NCBI GenBank assembly: GCA_002373995.1
Contig: DFLB01000056.1
Location: forward strand, 89,830-153,829
DNA length: 64,000 nt
Direction of reading: 5' to 3'
Source of the DNA: Bacteroidales bacterium UBA3630
Lineage (GTDB): Bacteria; Bacteroidota; Bacteroidia; Bacteroidales; P3
The notes beneath the pieces are model-generated. The model searched no databases and had not been told where the DNA came from. It saw only the letters and a program-made list of their open reading frames with translations. The position numbers and the translations under genes are program-made. Shown piece after piece: positions 26,551-35,567 of this stretch (within the stretch, counting starts at the first letter, position 1; each line of letters begins with the position of its first letter).

Positions 26551-27309
26551 CTACACTCTCCACTCCCCCGTCAGGCCGCCGTAACTCTTGGCGGCGGCTT
26601 GCAGGGCTTCCTCGGTGGTGTATCGCTCGTAGTAGGGGCACCGGGTGACAACCCTCTGGTGCGACGCCACACCCTCCTTCACCTGCACCAGCCCGAACCC
26701 CATCATCGGGTCGGCATAGCGTTCGCCCACAAGAGCCAGCGTGCCGCCACCATCCCCCTGCGACGACTCCACCTCCTCAAAATCCTCCGCCCCAAGCTCC
26801 TCCACCGCAATGCTCAGCCGGAACCGCTCCTCCTCCCCGGGCCCGTCTTCAACCGTCTGCTTCAGCACATACAGCAGCATCTCCATCCCCTCGGCCCGCG
26901 CCCTCGTAAGGTCCGTCAGCAGCGCCGCCCGGCCCTCCACCTCTCCTATCTGGTACTCTATCGGCGGCAGCGGACCATCGCTGACCACCATCTCCGGCAG
27001 CAGCAACGCATTGTCCTTGTCATACTGATGCTTCTGCAGATACGGCACCGGCGAGAACAGGTTGACCGACATGAAGCGGTTATACGGCGTCTTACCCCCC
27101 TCAAAATACACCCGCCCCGACCGCTTCAGCGCGCGCCACACAGCGTTGTTGTGACTCTGCCGCTCCCGCAGCAGCAACTGCTTGCGCGACAACCGCCGCG
27201 GCTGCTCTATATGCGTCGGCCTCACAAAAGTCTCCCCGCACCGCCGGTACACCGTCAGGCCGCCTATCCGCCCTTCTATATCCTCCAGTATCCCCTTCGC
27301 TCTTCCCAT
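26551..27309 (-). CDS. Hypothetical protein
   Basis: A 252-residue soluble protein that I do not recognise with certainty. Its N-terminus (MGRAKGILEDIEGRIGGLTVY, then a basic stretch QPRRLSRKQLLLRERQ) resembles the opening of DUF6266-type proteins of Bacteroidota, which also have a short Gly-rich strand pair followed by basic residues. The rest is beta-rich and acidic. There is no signal peptide or membrane segment. It is followed by rocD on the same strand after an interval that includes the rocD promoter, so it is probably a separate unit. Confidence 0.65.
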   Translation of the reverse strand: MGRAKGILEDIEGRIGGLTVYRRCGETFVRPTHIEQPRRLSRKQLLLRERQSHNNAVWRALKRSGRVYFEGGKTPYNRFMSVNLFSPVPYLQKHQYDKDNALLLPEMVVSDGPLPPIEYQIGEVEGRAALLTDLTRARAEGMEMLLYVLKQTVEDGPGEEERFRLSIAVEELGAEDFEEVESSQGDGGGTLALVGERYADPMMGFGLVQVKEGVASHQRVVTRCPYYERYTTEEALQAAAKSYGGLTGEWRV

Positions 27310-27895
27310 GTTTGATATGTTTTATTCATTAATATATTGGTCTTCCAACCCCTCCGGCCGCCCACCGCCAAGCCTGTCCTTCCGCACCGCCGCCGCCACC
27401 CCTTGGCACCCCCGCCCTTTCCCCCTTGCACCAACACTACTCTACCACGCCTCCACTCTCGGTCGAGTTTCGGTTCACTTTCGGTCCACTCTCGCTTCCC
27501 GCTCCTCACCATGACACCTCCCTTCTCCCAAAATCCGCTGCAAAGATAACACTTTTTTCCCAATTTCCACCCCTCCGCCTAATTTTTTTTCCCCCTTCCG
27601 CCAATTTTTACGACTATCCGCATGATGCCGAAAAAGCCTCGAAGAGGCTCAATCTCAATAACCCCATACAAGAAAATCTCCGCTTTTCGCAGTGTGGGGG
27701 ACTGGAAACAACCCCTTAGGCGCGTCTCGCAGAGACGCTATTTCGTTTTCTCGAATATTGTGCGGATAATCATATTTTTTTCACCATCTGCCGAAGCCAC
27801 ACAATAAATCAATGGCTATTAACGTTTTCCACCTACACCTGACTATCCCGCAGGCTGTTGATTATTAGCACAACCCAAGAAACCGCAACAATAGC
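27310..27895. other. 586-base intergenic region with two small hairpins
   Basis: Divergent region between the hypothetical gene and the fused ABC ATPase. It is pyrimidine-rich in its first half (27360-27600). A TATCTTTG element on the minus strand (27541-27548) could serve the hypothetical gene from 230 bases away. Two hairpins face the ABC gene: agcctc-gaa-gaggct (27635-27649) and gcgtctc-gca-gagacgc (27722-27738). Open frames here have no coding character. Confidence 0.5.
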
Positions 27896-29617
27896 ATGGA
27901 CGACACTATCCTCGAAGTGAAAGACCTCTCGGTGGCCTTCGGCAGCAACCGCGTGGTGCAAAATATCAACTACACCCTCCGCCGCGGCCGCACCCTCGGC
28001 ATCGTCGGCGAAAGCGGCAGCGGCAAGAGCGTCAGCTCCCTGGCGCTCATGGGCCTCCTGCCCAAGACAGCCTCCGTCTCCGGCAGCGTACGCCTCGGCA
28101 ACACAGACCTGCTCGCGCTCGACGAAGACGGCTTCCGCGCCATCCGCGGCCACCGCATCAGCATGATCTTCCAGGAGCCCATGACCTCGCTCAACCCCGT
28201 CCAGAAATGCGGTGCCCAAGTCCTCGAGATGCTCAACGCCCACCCTGACAACACCCCCTCCCCCATTCCTCCCAAGCAGCGCGTCATCGAACTCTTCCGC
28301 GAGGTGCTACTCCCTCGCCCCGAAAAAATCTTCGACTCTTACCCTCACGAAATCAGCGGCGGACAGAAACAGCGCGTGATGATCGCCATGGCGCTGATCA
28401 ACCACCCCGACATCATCATCGCCGACGAACCCACCACCGCCCTCGACGTGACGGTGCAGAAAACCATCCTCGAACTGCTCGTCTCTCTTCAGCAGAAGCA
28501 CGGCATCGGCATCATCTTCATCACCCACGACCTCGGTGTCATCGCACAGATCGCCGACGACATCATGGTCATGTACCGCGGCAAAGTCGTGGAGCAAGGC
28601 CCCGCCGACCAAATCCTTCACCACCCCCGGCAGCCCTACACACAAGGCCTCCTCGCCTGCCGCCCGCCGCTGGACAGCCATCCCCGCCGCCTGCCCACTG
28701 TCGAGGAATTCCTGAACGCCAAAAACAATCGTCCCCCTCACTCCCCTCTCACTCCCTCTCAGCCTCTCTCCCCCCTCACTCCCCCCCTCCCTCACTCCCC
28801 TCTCTCTCCTTTAATCTCTGTCCGCGACCTCTCCGTCACCTACACCCTCAAGCGCAACCTCTTCGGGCACCCCCTTCAAACGCTGAAAGGCGTCGACGGC
28901 GTCAGCTTCGACATCTTCGAGGGCGAAACCCTCGGCTTGGTCGGCGAAAGCGGCTGCGGCAAGACCACCCTCGGCCGCGCCATGCTGCGCCTCATCGACC
29001 ACAGCGACGGCTCCCTCTCCTACCGCGGCCGCTCGCTCGACACCCTCTCCCCCCACGAGATGCGCGCCCTGCGACCCAAACTGCAGATCATCTTCCAAGA
29101 CCCCTACTCTTCCCTCAACCCACGCATCACCATCGGCGATGCCATCGCCGAACCCCTGCGGGTGCATCGCAAAGCACTGACCGCGAAGACCGAAGCCCTG
29201 CAGAGTCAGCTCCCCGCGGACGATTTGGTCAGAGACCTCATGCAGCAGGTAGGCCTATCCCCCGACTGGTACAGCCGCTACCCACACGAGCTCAGCGGCG
29301 GCCAGCGCCAGCGCGTATGCATCGCCCGCGCACTCATCCTGCGGCCCGAACTCGTCGTCTGCGACGAAAGCGTCTCCGCCCTCGATGTCAGCGTGCAAGC
29401 CCAGGTCCTCAACCTCCTCAACGACCTCAAGGAGCACTACCGCTTCACCTATCTCTTCATCACCCACGACCTCAGCGTGGTCCACTACATGGCCGACCGC
29501 ATCCTCGTCATGCAGAAGGGAAAAGTCGTCGAGAGCGGCACCCCCGACGACCTCTTCCGCAACCCGCAGACCGACTACACGCGCAGCCTGCTGGATGCCA
29601 TCCCTCGCATCATCTGA
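27896..29617 (+). CDS. Fused double ATP-binding subunit of a peptide-type ABC transporter
   Basis: One 573-residue protein carrying two complete ABC ATPase domains of the oligopeptide/dipeptide (DppD-DppF, YejF-like) type. Domain 1 (about 5-265): Walker A GESGSGKS, signature ISGGQKQR, Walker [12 protein letters not shown]. Domain 2 (about 305-570): Walker [10 protein letters not shown], signature LSGGQRQR, Walker [12 protein letters not shown]. Both have the C-terminal YTxxLL element of the family. They are joined by a linker of about 30 residues made only of P, S, L, T and H, encoded by a C/T simple repeat. The permease and binding-protein genes are not beside it. Its last 8 bases overlap the end of the convergent T9SS cargo gene. 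Confidence 0.92.
   Translation: MDDTILEVKDLSVAFGSNRVVQNINYTLRRGRTLGIVGESGSGKSVSSLALMGLLPKTASVSGSVRLGNTDLLALDEDGFRAIRGHRISMIFQEPMTSLNPVQKCGAQVLEMLNAHPDNTPSPIPPKQRVIELFREVLLPRPEKIFDSYPHEISGGQKQRVMIAMALINHPDIIIADEPTTALDVTVQKTILELLVSLQQKHGIGIIFITHDLGVIAQIADDIMVMYRGKVVEQGPADQILHHPRQPYTQGLLACRPPLDSHPRRLPTVEEFLNAKNNRPPHSPLTPSQPLSPLTPPLPHSPLSPLISVRDLSVTYTLKRNLFGHPLQTLKGVDGVSFDIFEGETLGLVGESGCGKTTLGRAMLRLIDHSDGSLSYRGRSLDTLSPHEMRALRPKLQIIFQDPYSSLNPRITIGDAIAEPLRVHRKALTAKTEALQSQLPADDLVRDLMQQVGLSPDWYSRYPHELSGGQRQRVCIARALILRPELVVCDESVSALDVSVQAQVLNLLNDLKEHYRFTYLFITHDLSVVHYMADRILVMQKGKVVESGTPDDLFRNPQTDYTRSLLDAIPRII
28731..28812 (+). repeat. C/T simple repeat encoding the linker of the double ABC protein
   Basis: About 80 bases almost wholly C and T (units like ctcactccc). 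It encodes a Pro/Ser/Leu/Thr linker between the two ATPase domains and keeps the frame. Confidence 0.75.
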
Positions 29618-32600
29618 CCACCAGCCGGCGCACCGCGCTGGCCTTCTCGGTCACCACCCTCACAAAGTACACACCTCTGGCATAGCGCTCTACATCCACC
29701 TCTACGCTGCCGGCCACCTTCTCTTGGCGGAATATCTCGCGTCCGTTGATGTCCAGTATGCTCACCGTGGCGCGCTCGCCGACGCCCGTCACCTTCACCA
29801 CGCCGCTGGCCGGATTGGGGGCCAGCAGCAACGAGGCCAATGCATCCACGTCGTCAATACCCTCCGGGCCGGGACCGGGACCAGGGCCGGGACCGGGTTC
29901 GGGATCGTCGCCGCCGCCAGTGCTGCAGATGCTGTCAATCACGAAGGGCGACAAAGTGTCCAGTCCCGATGCCGACGCCACCTGATAGACCGTGTCGCCG
30001 TTGGCGTTGAGTATCTCAAACGAGCACACCTCGTCGGCATTGCCCGAAAGCCACGTGAATTCAAGAGCCATGCCGTCGCAGACCATAAAGCTCCGGTTCG
30101 TATGCCGCCCGTTGGTCATCTTGATACTGCCCACCACGGTGTCCCCCGTGTTGATGACCAGCATCCCTCCGTTCCATCCGTTGGCGGTCGACGAGTGCCC
30201 CGCCACCGTGAACAGACACGACTCGCCTTCGCAGCCCGTGCGGAAGGTGGCGCTGACCGGCAAGCTGGTCTCGTCGCCGTCACAGGCGGCGCGCACCGTG
30301 ATCTCGTAGTCGGTATAGGGACTCAGACCCGTGACGGTATACGAGGTCGTGTTGGCCACGCCGTTCTCCACTCCGTCGACATAGACTACCCACTCCGTTG
30401 CGCTGCCCACAGGCGACCAGCTGACCGTCATCGTGCCGGCATCGGCCGAGTCAAGCGTCAGCATCACCGGCGGACGGCAGCCTTCGATGGGCTCTATATG
30501 GAAGTCAAAGAAAAAGACAAACGTATAGTTGTTGTCCACCACCGGACTCAGCACCACCCTGTCGCCGCTGCCCGTGTACCGGTCAAGGTAGGCAATGTAT
30601 TCCTCAGTGTCGGTGTTGGGGTTGCCGCCGTTGATGGTGAGGGTGTCCACCCATTCCACATCCGAGGCATCGCTCTCGCTGGCCACACCCACCAGCACCT
30701 GGCTCGTCGACGAGCAGGCTGCCCATGTGCGCAGGCGCGCGCCAGCCAGTGGCTCTATAATCGGCGGCAGCATAAACCACTCGCCGTTGCCGGCGTTGTA
30801 CACCATGGCGCGATTGCTCAGCGTCAGGCGGCTGCGGTAGAAGTAGCGCGAATGGCCATAGCACGGCGTGAAGCCGTTGGTCACGGCAGCCACCATGTCG
30901 CTCTGCGCAAAATGGTATGGTATGTGCAACGGACTGCACAGCGTGGTGAAATGCACCGGACCGGTGTAGCGCGTCGGCATGTCGCAGATGGCTCCTATGC
31001 GGGCTTCATAGTGCATGCTGGGCGTGAGGCCCGTGAGGGTGTAGCTCTCACCCGTGACGGTGTCGACCACCGTCCACGTGTCGCCGCCCTCTGTGCGGTA
31101 CTCTACCACATAGCCTATCGCCGTGCCGCCGGTCCACTCAAGGCTGGCACTGGTGCTGTCCACAGCGCTGACAACGGCAATCGGCGCGTCGCAGCTGAAG
31201 TTGTCCTGACACTCGCCGACAAAACGTATGTCGGGACGGTTGTAGTCGCTGTTTGTCAAGCTTCCGTAGTTGTTGACCGTGGTGTGGTAGGTCTTGGTGT
31301 CGGCGTTGTGCCAGTACCACTCGGTGGGGTTGCCCGTGCCGGCGGTGCCCGTGATGTCGCTGATGACGACAAGGACGTTCGAGGTGCCGTCATAGACAAA
31401 CGGCGTGGTAAAGAGCAGCGTGTCCCACTCCTGGGCGGCAAGGGTATACTGCACCCCCGTGGCCACCTGCTGCAGCCCCGTGGTGCTGGGATTGGAGGTC
31501 AGCGAGTCGAGGGTGGTGTTGCCCATATAGATATTGAGCGTGCGGGTGACATTGACCGTGTTGTCGCCCACGTAGCGGTGGAGGGCGATACCGCCGATGG
31601 TGTCCATGTCGGCCACAATCTGGTAGTCGTAGAGCATAGCGCTGCTGCCGGTGTTGTATCCTGCAGCGATAGGGCAGTATCCGCTACGGTCGTAACCGCC
31701 GTTGCTAAGTGGGCTCTCGCCACAGCCCCTGAACACAATCGACTGACTCACTCCGTCGGCAGTGTCGGCGCCGCACAGCGTGCGGAATACAGCCTCATAC
31801 GTATGCGTCGGATCCAACCCCACAACGAAATGGTAGGTGGCTCCTACGCTGACCTCTTCCACATCGTCGATGCTGGGGTCGGTCAGGTCGTGCACGGTGA
31901 CATAGACAGCACTGGCCTCATAGCCCCGCGTGTCATACTCCCACTCGAACGACGCAGCATAGCTGTTGACGTTGACTAACCGCAGGTTGACTATCGGGTA
32001 GCACGGCAGCTGGGTGGCAAAGGTGGCTGTGCGCGCATCGCTGGCCGTGTTTTCCGTGCAGAGGGTCTGCACCCACACATAGTACTCCGTGTTCACATCC
32101 AGGTTGTTGAGCAGTATGTTGGTCGCCGTGGTGGTCAGCACCTCGGCGCCCGTCATGTCTTCCTCCGTGCTGTAGCTCACGCGGTAGCCCTGCGCACCGT
32201 CGACGGCGGGCCACGACAGGGCGGCGCTGGCAGTCGTCACAGCATCCACTCGCACCCAGTTGGGCCGCGGGCAGGGGTTCGACTGCATGATGTTGACATC
32301 GTCCACATAAGCCACATTGTAGCTGCTCGTCACGGCCTTGCCGAAGACCACATAGCCCGTGTCGGGCAGCGCCATCGTGGTGTCCGTGCGCAGCTCGCAG
32401 GTGCTCCACGTGTAGCTGCTGTTCTCGAAAGCGCCCACCAGAATATAGCCCTCCTTGTCCTGCAAGTCATCGGTGACATACACCTCGACGCTGCCCCTCA
32501 GCAGTGCAAAGCTGATCTCCAGCTCATTGAGCGGGGCGGGGATGCGCGGCGTAGCGGCATAGATATAGGTGTTGCTGCACGACGAACACTGGCTGCTGAA

Positions 32601-32837
32601 GTTGAGCACATTCACATGCGCGTCGCTACGCAGAAACAGGTTGGGATACACCGCCGAACTGCTCGGCGGCGTTATCGAGTCCACGCGCGTCCAGCAGTCA
32701 GGAAAACTGGCACCCCCCGTAGGGTAGCCTTCAAAATCCTCACTCCACGGCAACGTGACGCTGCAGCCCCCCTGCGCACGAAGCCCGAGAGAGCCAACGA
32801 CCGCAAGGAGCATGACAAGGGATACAATCTTTTTCAT
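29610..32837 (-). CDS. Large T9SS cargo with fibronectin type III-like domains and C-terminal sorting domain
   Basis: A 1075-residue secreted protein. After the signal peptide (MKKIVSLVMLLAVVGSLGLRAQ) comes a jellyroll-like adhesion or MAM-type domain (SEDFEGYPTGGASFPDCWTRV), then several fibronectin type III repeats, seen in recurrent W-x-G-x-A-x-G-Y-x-V-x-Y and L-x-P-x-T-x-Y-x-V/A patterns. A Gly/Pro linker (GPGPGPGPGP) leads to the last 80 residues, a type A T9SS sorting domain: LLLAPNPASGVVKV, VSILDINGREI and GVYFVRVV. The protein should be exported by the T9SS, with the C-terminal domain removed at the surface. Binding target unknown. It is the only T9SS cargo seen here. Confidence 0.9.
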   Translation of the reverse strand: MKKIVSLVMLLAVVGSLGLRAQGGCSVTLPWSEDFEGYPTGGASFPDCWTRVDSITPPSSSAVYPNLFLRSDAHVNVLNFSSQCSSCSNTYIYAATPRIPAPLNELEISFALLRGSVEVYVTDDLQDKEGYILVGAFENSSYTWSTCELRTDTTMALPDTGYVVFGKAVTSSYNVAYVDDVNIMQSNPCPRPNWVRVDAVTTASAALSWPAVDGAQGYRVSYSTEEDMTGAEVLTTTATNILLNNLDVNTEYYVWVQTLCTENTASDARTATFATQLPCYPIVNLRLVNVNSYAASFEWEYDTRGYEASAVYVTVHDLTDPSIDDVEEVSVGATYHFVVGLDPTHTYEAVFRTLCGADTADGVSQSIVFRGCGESPLSNGGYDRSGYCPIAAGYNTGSSAMLYDYQIVADMDTIGGIALHRYVGDNTVNVTRTLNIYMGNTTLDSLTSNPSTTGLQQVATGVQYTLAAQEWDTLLFTTPFVYDGTSNVLVVISDITGTAGTGNPTEWYWHNADTKTYHTTVNNYGSLTNSDYNRPDIRFVGECQDNFSCDAPIAVVSAVDSTSASLEWTGGTAIGYVVEYRTEGGDTWTVVDTVTGESYTLTGLTPSMHYEARIGAICDMPTRYTGPVHFTTLCSPLHIPYHFAQSDMVAAVTNGFTPCYGHSRYFYRSRLTLSNRAMVYNAGNGEWFMLPPIIEPLAGARLRTWAACSSTSQVLVGVASESDASDVEWVDTLTINGGNPNTDTEEYIAYLDRYTGSGDRVVLSPVVDNNYTFVFFFDFHIEPIEGCRPPVMLTLDSADAGTMTVSWSPVGSATEWVVYVDGVENGVANTTSYTVTGLSPYTDYEITVRAACDGDETSLPVSATFRTGCEGESCLFTVAGHSSTANGWNGGMLVINTGDTVVGSIKMTNGRHTNRSFMVCDGMALEFTWLSGNADEVCSFEILNANGDTVYQVASASGLDTLSPFVIDSICSTGGGDDPEPGPGPGPGPGPEGIDDVDALASLLLAPNPASGVVKVTGVGERATVSILDINGREIFRQEKVAGSVEVDVERYARGVYFVRVVTEKASAVRRLVVR
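29866..29897 (-). repeat. 6-bp repeat encoding a Gly-Pro linker
   Basis: Repeated gggacc/gggcc units that encode the PGPGPGPGP linker just before the sorting domain of the T9SS cargo. Confidence 0.7.
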
Positions 32838-32893
32838 AAATACACTGTTATTTGTTTTATCTTCTTACTATTATACTATTTGTCTATAACGAC

Positions 32894-32923
32894 ACCCGGG
32901 GCGTTTTATTGTATGCCCCGAGT
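32894..32923 (-). terminator. Hairpin after the fimbrillin/beta-helix gene
   Basis: Arms acccggggc and gccccgagt (one G-T pair) form a 9-bp stem with a 12-base loop, 28 bases past the stop at 32952. The T tract is weak, so termination is probable but not certain. Confidence 0.55.
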
Positions 32924-32951
32924 GCAGTTTTGCTAAGAATAAGATACTCAA

Positions 32952-34619
32952 TTATTCCGCAGTGCAACCAGTGTCATTACCGGTTTGAGTGCCACTTACT
33001 CCCACTCCTTTGTAGGTTTCGCCAGCATTAGCAGCACTGTATGTGCAGCCAGAAATCGTAGTATTATTTGCCTTGGATCCCGCAATCATGCCTACGTTGC
33101 TGGCACCACGCACATTTCCTGTAAAGCTGCTATTTGTTATGCTTGATGCACCTGTAGTTCCACCTGCTATACCACCAACATAGGTACCCGACTCAACGGG
33201 AGCGTATATATTACCGCTGGCCGAGCATTCTACAATCGTACCTGCGATGTAGAAATATCCTATTATGCCCCCCATATAATTCATATTGGATCTACTACTG
33301 GTAATATTTACACTACTTGTACATGATGATATATTACTAACGCTACCATAATTTCTTCCCACAATACCTCCAATATTATTGGATTCTGTGGTAATTGTTC
33401 CAGTGGCCGAACAGCCTGTAACGGTTCCACCTTCTTGTCGAGCAATAATACATCCAACATTGCCGGAGTAGTTTCCTGTTTGAGTAATTGTGGCATCAAC
33501 ATTGAGATTCTTGACTGTAGCATTTTGCGTATATCCAAAAAGGCCCAAGTAGCCTGTTGATGTTGACGGAATTACATACGTAATGGTCTTATTGTTTCCA
33601 TCAAAGGTTCCTTTAAAGTTATTGGAGGATGTTCCAATGGGCGTCCAAGTAGAACCGCAGTTTATATCATCCATCAATTTAATGAAGAGCCCCTCGTAGG
33701 TGGTTCCACCATTCACTTTTGTACGGAAATCAATAAGATCATCGAGATTGTTAATCTTGTATGGATTCTCCTCAGTGCCGATATATGCCACGCCGTTCAA
33801 TGCCAGTATCGGACCTTGCACAATGCTATTGGCCGTGAGAGCGGCACCGGCGGCCGTCTTGTCGAGTTCAAGGGTGCCAGCACCGGTAGCAACTACAGAG
33901 ACAGTGATGTCGCTCGTGGCAAACGCAGGCAGGGCGATGTAGTAGTCCTTACTGGTGCCCTGGCTCACAGTATATGTTCCGTCGCCAAAATCAAGTGTTA
34001 CGTGGTCGTAGGAGGTGGCTCCCGACTCCATAGACAAACTTGGGGAGTCTGATTTCACTCCATATATTGTTCCCGCACCACTCAACTTACCATTACTCGA
34101 CGTGACGGTGATGCTCTGCATCGTGATATCTTCGCTACGGTCATTGTTAATCGTCACCTTGAGCAGCGAGCAGAGGTTATGGAATGTAAGTGTTGTCTCG
34201 CCGTTGGCACAGTAGGCATACATCGGGGCCTTGATGATCTGGTTGCCGCTGCCGTCCTCCGAATAGGTTTGGGTGGTGGGTAGCGTCACATTGAAGTAAG
34301 AAGAATACGTACCAAAATAGCTGGCAATTCCCGCCGGATAAACAGCCAGATAACCTCCGGTACTGCTGGGCACACCTGTGATTTTGGCTTTGTCGCCGCT
34401 GAGGTCAACAGAGCAGGTGTTGCTCGTGCCATTGATATTCACCTGGTCGCCGCTGGTCCAGTGGGTGTAGCGGCTGGCGTCGACATACATCTTGCTGATT
34501 CCTGCGTAGTTGCCAACTTCGACATTGAGCGAAACGAGTCCATTGTCGTCTTTTTGGCAGGCCCCGAAGACCATCGCCATGACCACGACAAACGATATTG
34601 AAATGCTATGCTTTTTCAT
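32952..34619 (-). CDS. Fimbrillin-like surface lipoprotein with GLUG/beta-helix C-terminus
   Basis: A 555-residue lipoprotein. The signal ends in FGACQKDD; the acidic residues after Cys-Gln-Lys match the lipoprotein export signal that sends proteins to the cell surface in Bacteroidota (known from Capnocytophaga). Residues 25-270 have the fimbrillin (Mfa-like) pattern: WTSGDQVNING, GYLAVYPAG, HNLCSLLKVTI. Residues 300-540 form short repeats of the GLUG/right-handed beta-helix kind: GTFDGNNKTITYVI, GYLGLFGYTQNATVKNLNV, GGIVGRNYGSV, GGIIGYFYIAG. Such tails are seen in adhesins. It is the second gene after the small protein at 34651 under a promoter with a long leader. Confidence 0.8.
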   Translation of the reverse strand: MKKHSISISFVVVMAMVFGACQKDDNGLVSLNVEVGNYAGISKMYVDASRYTHWTSGDQVNINGTSNTCSVDLSGDKAKITGVPSSTGGYLAVYPAGIASYFGTYSSYFNVTLPTTQTYSEDGSGNQIIKAPMYAYCANGETTLTFHNLCSLLKVTINNDRSEDITMQSITVTSSNGKLSGAGTIYGVKSDSPSLSMESGATSYDHVTLDFGDGTYTVSQGTSKDYYIALPAFATSDITVSVVATGAGTLELDKTAAGAALTANSIVQGPILALNGVAYIGTEENPYKINNLDDLIDFRTKVNGGTTYEGLFIKLMDDINCGSTWTPIGTSSNNFKGTFDGNNKTITYVIPSTSTGYLGLFGYTQNATVKNLNVDATITQTGNYSGNVGCIIARQEGGTVTGCSATGTITTESNNIGGIVGRNYGSVSNISSCTSSVNITSSRSNMNYMGGIIGYFYIAGTIVECSASGNIYAPVESGTYVGGIAGGTTGASSITNSSFTGNVRGASNVGMIAGSKANNTTISGCTYSAANAGETYKGVGVSGTQTGNDTGCTAE

Positions 34620-34650
34620 TGCTTGAAGTGTTTAAAGTGACTGACATGAT

Positions 34651-34848
34651 TTAATTCCAACTGTATCCGGCCCAGGAGTCGTCCTCATTGTACTGAGTCA
34701 CATTGGGATTGCTGCTCTCGAACTCAAACAGACGTTGCTGATCTTGCTCAATCAGAAATGCCGAACTGATGGCATAGCCCCTCTCCGTCCGGAACCTGAC
34801 GACGGTCAGCTGCGGGGATTCATACTGTCTTTTCATTGTTTTTTCCAT
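34651..34848 (-). CDS. Small protein with GYA-S and DDS-x2-G-x-SW motifs
   Basis: A 65-residue protein (61 if started at the ATG at 34836, MKRQYESPQLTVV). It has no signal peptide or membrane helix. Its pattern is Y-x-S-P-x-L-T-V-V-x-F-x-T-E-x-G-Y-A-x-S near the N-terminus, a variable middle, and EDDSWAGYSWN at the end. The 59-residue protein at 41483 shares both ends, and each lies next to a fimbrillin-like lipoprotein. Short proteins of this kind are frequent near surface-protein genes in Bacteroidales; the role is unknown. The stop is 31 bases before the fimbrillin ATG, so they share a message. Confidence 0.7.
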   Translation of the reverse strand: MEKTMKRQYESPQLTVVRFRTERGYAISSAFLIEQDQQRLFEFESSNPNVTQYNEDDSWAGYSWN

Positions 34849-35034
34849 ATTGTGTCTTTATTTTGTGGATTATAGATACAAAAACAAAAGTCCCGCACGG
34901 TACATGTGGCCGCACGGTTGGCAATCATCGGTCAAAAGCAAAAGAAGTCTTCCCGTTTAGGCTGCACCAAACGAGGGGGGGGGGCTGATTATCAATAATT
35001 TACAGCGTACCATCGCAGTCGTCGTCAAGATTAA
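34849..35034 (-). promoter_or_regulatory. Long 5' leader with C10 tract
   Basis: About 185 transcribed bases lie between the promoter and the first ATG. They hold the segment GATAATCAG, then ten C in a row (34984-34975), and two direct copies of accgtgcgg. The leader of the second fimbrillin locus has the same order: promoter, CTTGAC, ATCAG, C tract. Confidence 0.6.
34975..34984 (-). repeat. Homopolymer C10 tract (minus strand)
   Basis: Ten consecutive C on the coding strand, 127-136 bases before the small-protein ATG. Length change by slippage is plausible at such tracts. The matching tract at the other locus has eight C. Confidence 0.85.
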
Positions 35035-35041
35035 TCAACTG

Positions 35042-35073
35042 CAAAGATACAAACTTTTCCGAAATACGGCAAA
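35042..35073 (-). promoter_or_regulatory. Promoter of small protein plus fimbrillin operon A
   Basis: Minus strand: TTTG (35073-35070), 20-base spacer, TATCTTTG (35049-35042). Exact consensus match. Confidence 0.8.
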
Positions 35074-35087
35074 AAAAACTTTCACCG

Positions 35088-35504
35088 CTACCGGCGCCGT
35101 TTGCTGGCTTCCTTGGCCTCGACGGTCATGGTGGCGTGCGGCACAATGCGCAGGCGCTCCTTCGGAATAAGCTTGCCGGTAGCCTGGCAGATGCCATAGG
35201 TGCCGTTCTCGATGCGGATCAGGGCGGCACGCAGGTCGCGGATGAACTTCTGCTGGCGGGCGGCAAGTTTCTGGTTCTCCTCCTTGAGCAGCACATTGCT
35301 GCCTTCCTCCAGGGTCTTGAAGGTGGGCGCCGTGTCGCTGACGTCGTTCTCGCTGCCTGCCACGGCTTGCTGCAGCATCTCCAAATCCTTCTCGGCTTTG
35401 GCTATCTTTTCCAGTATCAGGGTCTTGAACTCCTGCAACTCCTCGGGGGAGTATTTGTTCTTCTCCACTGACGGCTCGGCTTTCTTGACGGTTTTCTTTT
35501 CCAT
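35088..35504 (-). CDS. DksA/TraR-family protein with incomplete zinc site
   Basis: A 138-residue protein of the DksA/TraR family, which binds RNA polymerase and alters promoter choice. It begins with a basic Lys-rich stretch, then a coiled coil (about 20-100), then the C-terminal element GICQATGKLIPKERLRIVPHAT. In the family this segment binds zinc through four cysteines; here only one cysteine is present, as in many Bacteroidota members. The start at 35504 has a promoter element 23 bases upstream. The rimM gene lies upstream as a separate unit. Confidence 0.87.
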   Translation of the reverse strand: MEKKTVKKAEPSVEKNKYSPEELQEFKTLILEKIAKAEKDLEMLQQAVAGSENDVSDTAPTFKTLEEGSNVLLKEENQKLAARQQKFIRDLRAALIRIENGTYGICQATGKLIPKERLRIVPHATMTVEAKEASKRRR

Positions 35505-35526
35505 ATCATACTCCTTTCTTTCGGTG

Positions 35527-35534
35527 CAAAAGTA
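35527..35534 (-). promoter_or_regulatory. Promoter -7 element for DksA-like gene
   Basis: TACTTTTG on the minus strand, 23 bases before the ATG. No clear TTTG at the expected distance. Confidence 0.5.
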
Positions 35535-35567
35535 TGTATATTTTTCGACACAGCGAGAAAAATTATT

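Noticed and set aside
29385..31979. 864-codon open frame on the plus strand
   Set aside because: Antisense shadow of the fibronectin-type T9SS cargo and the end of the ABC gene; no motif or start context.
34975..34984. Assembly error at the G/C homopolymer
   Set aside because: Cannot be excluded for exact length, but a matching tract at the same place in a second locus argues that the tract is real.
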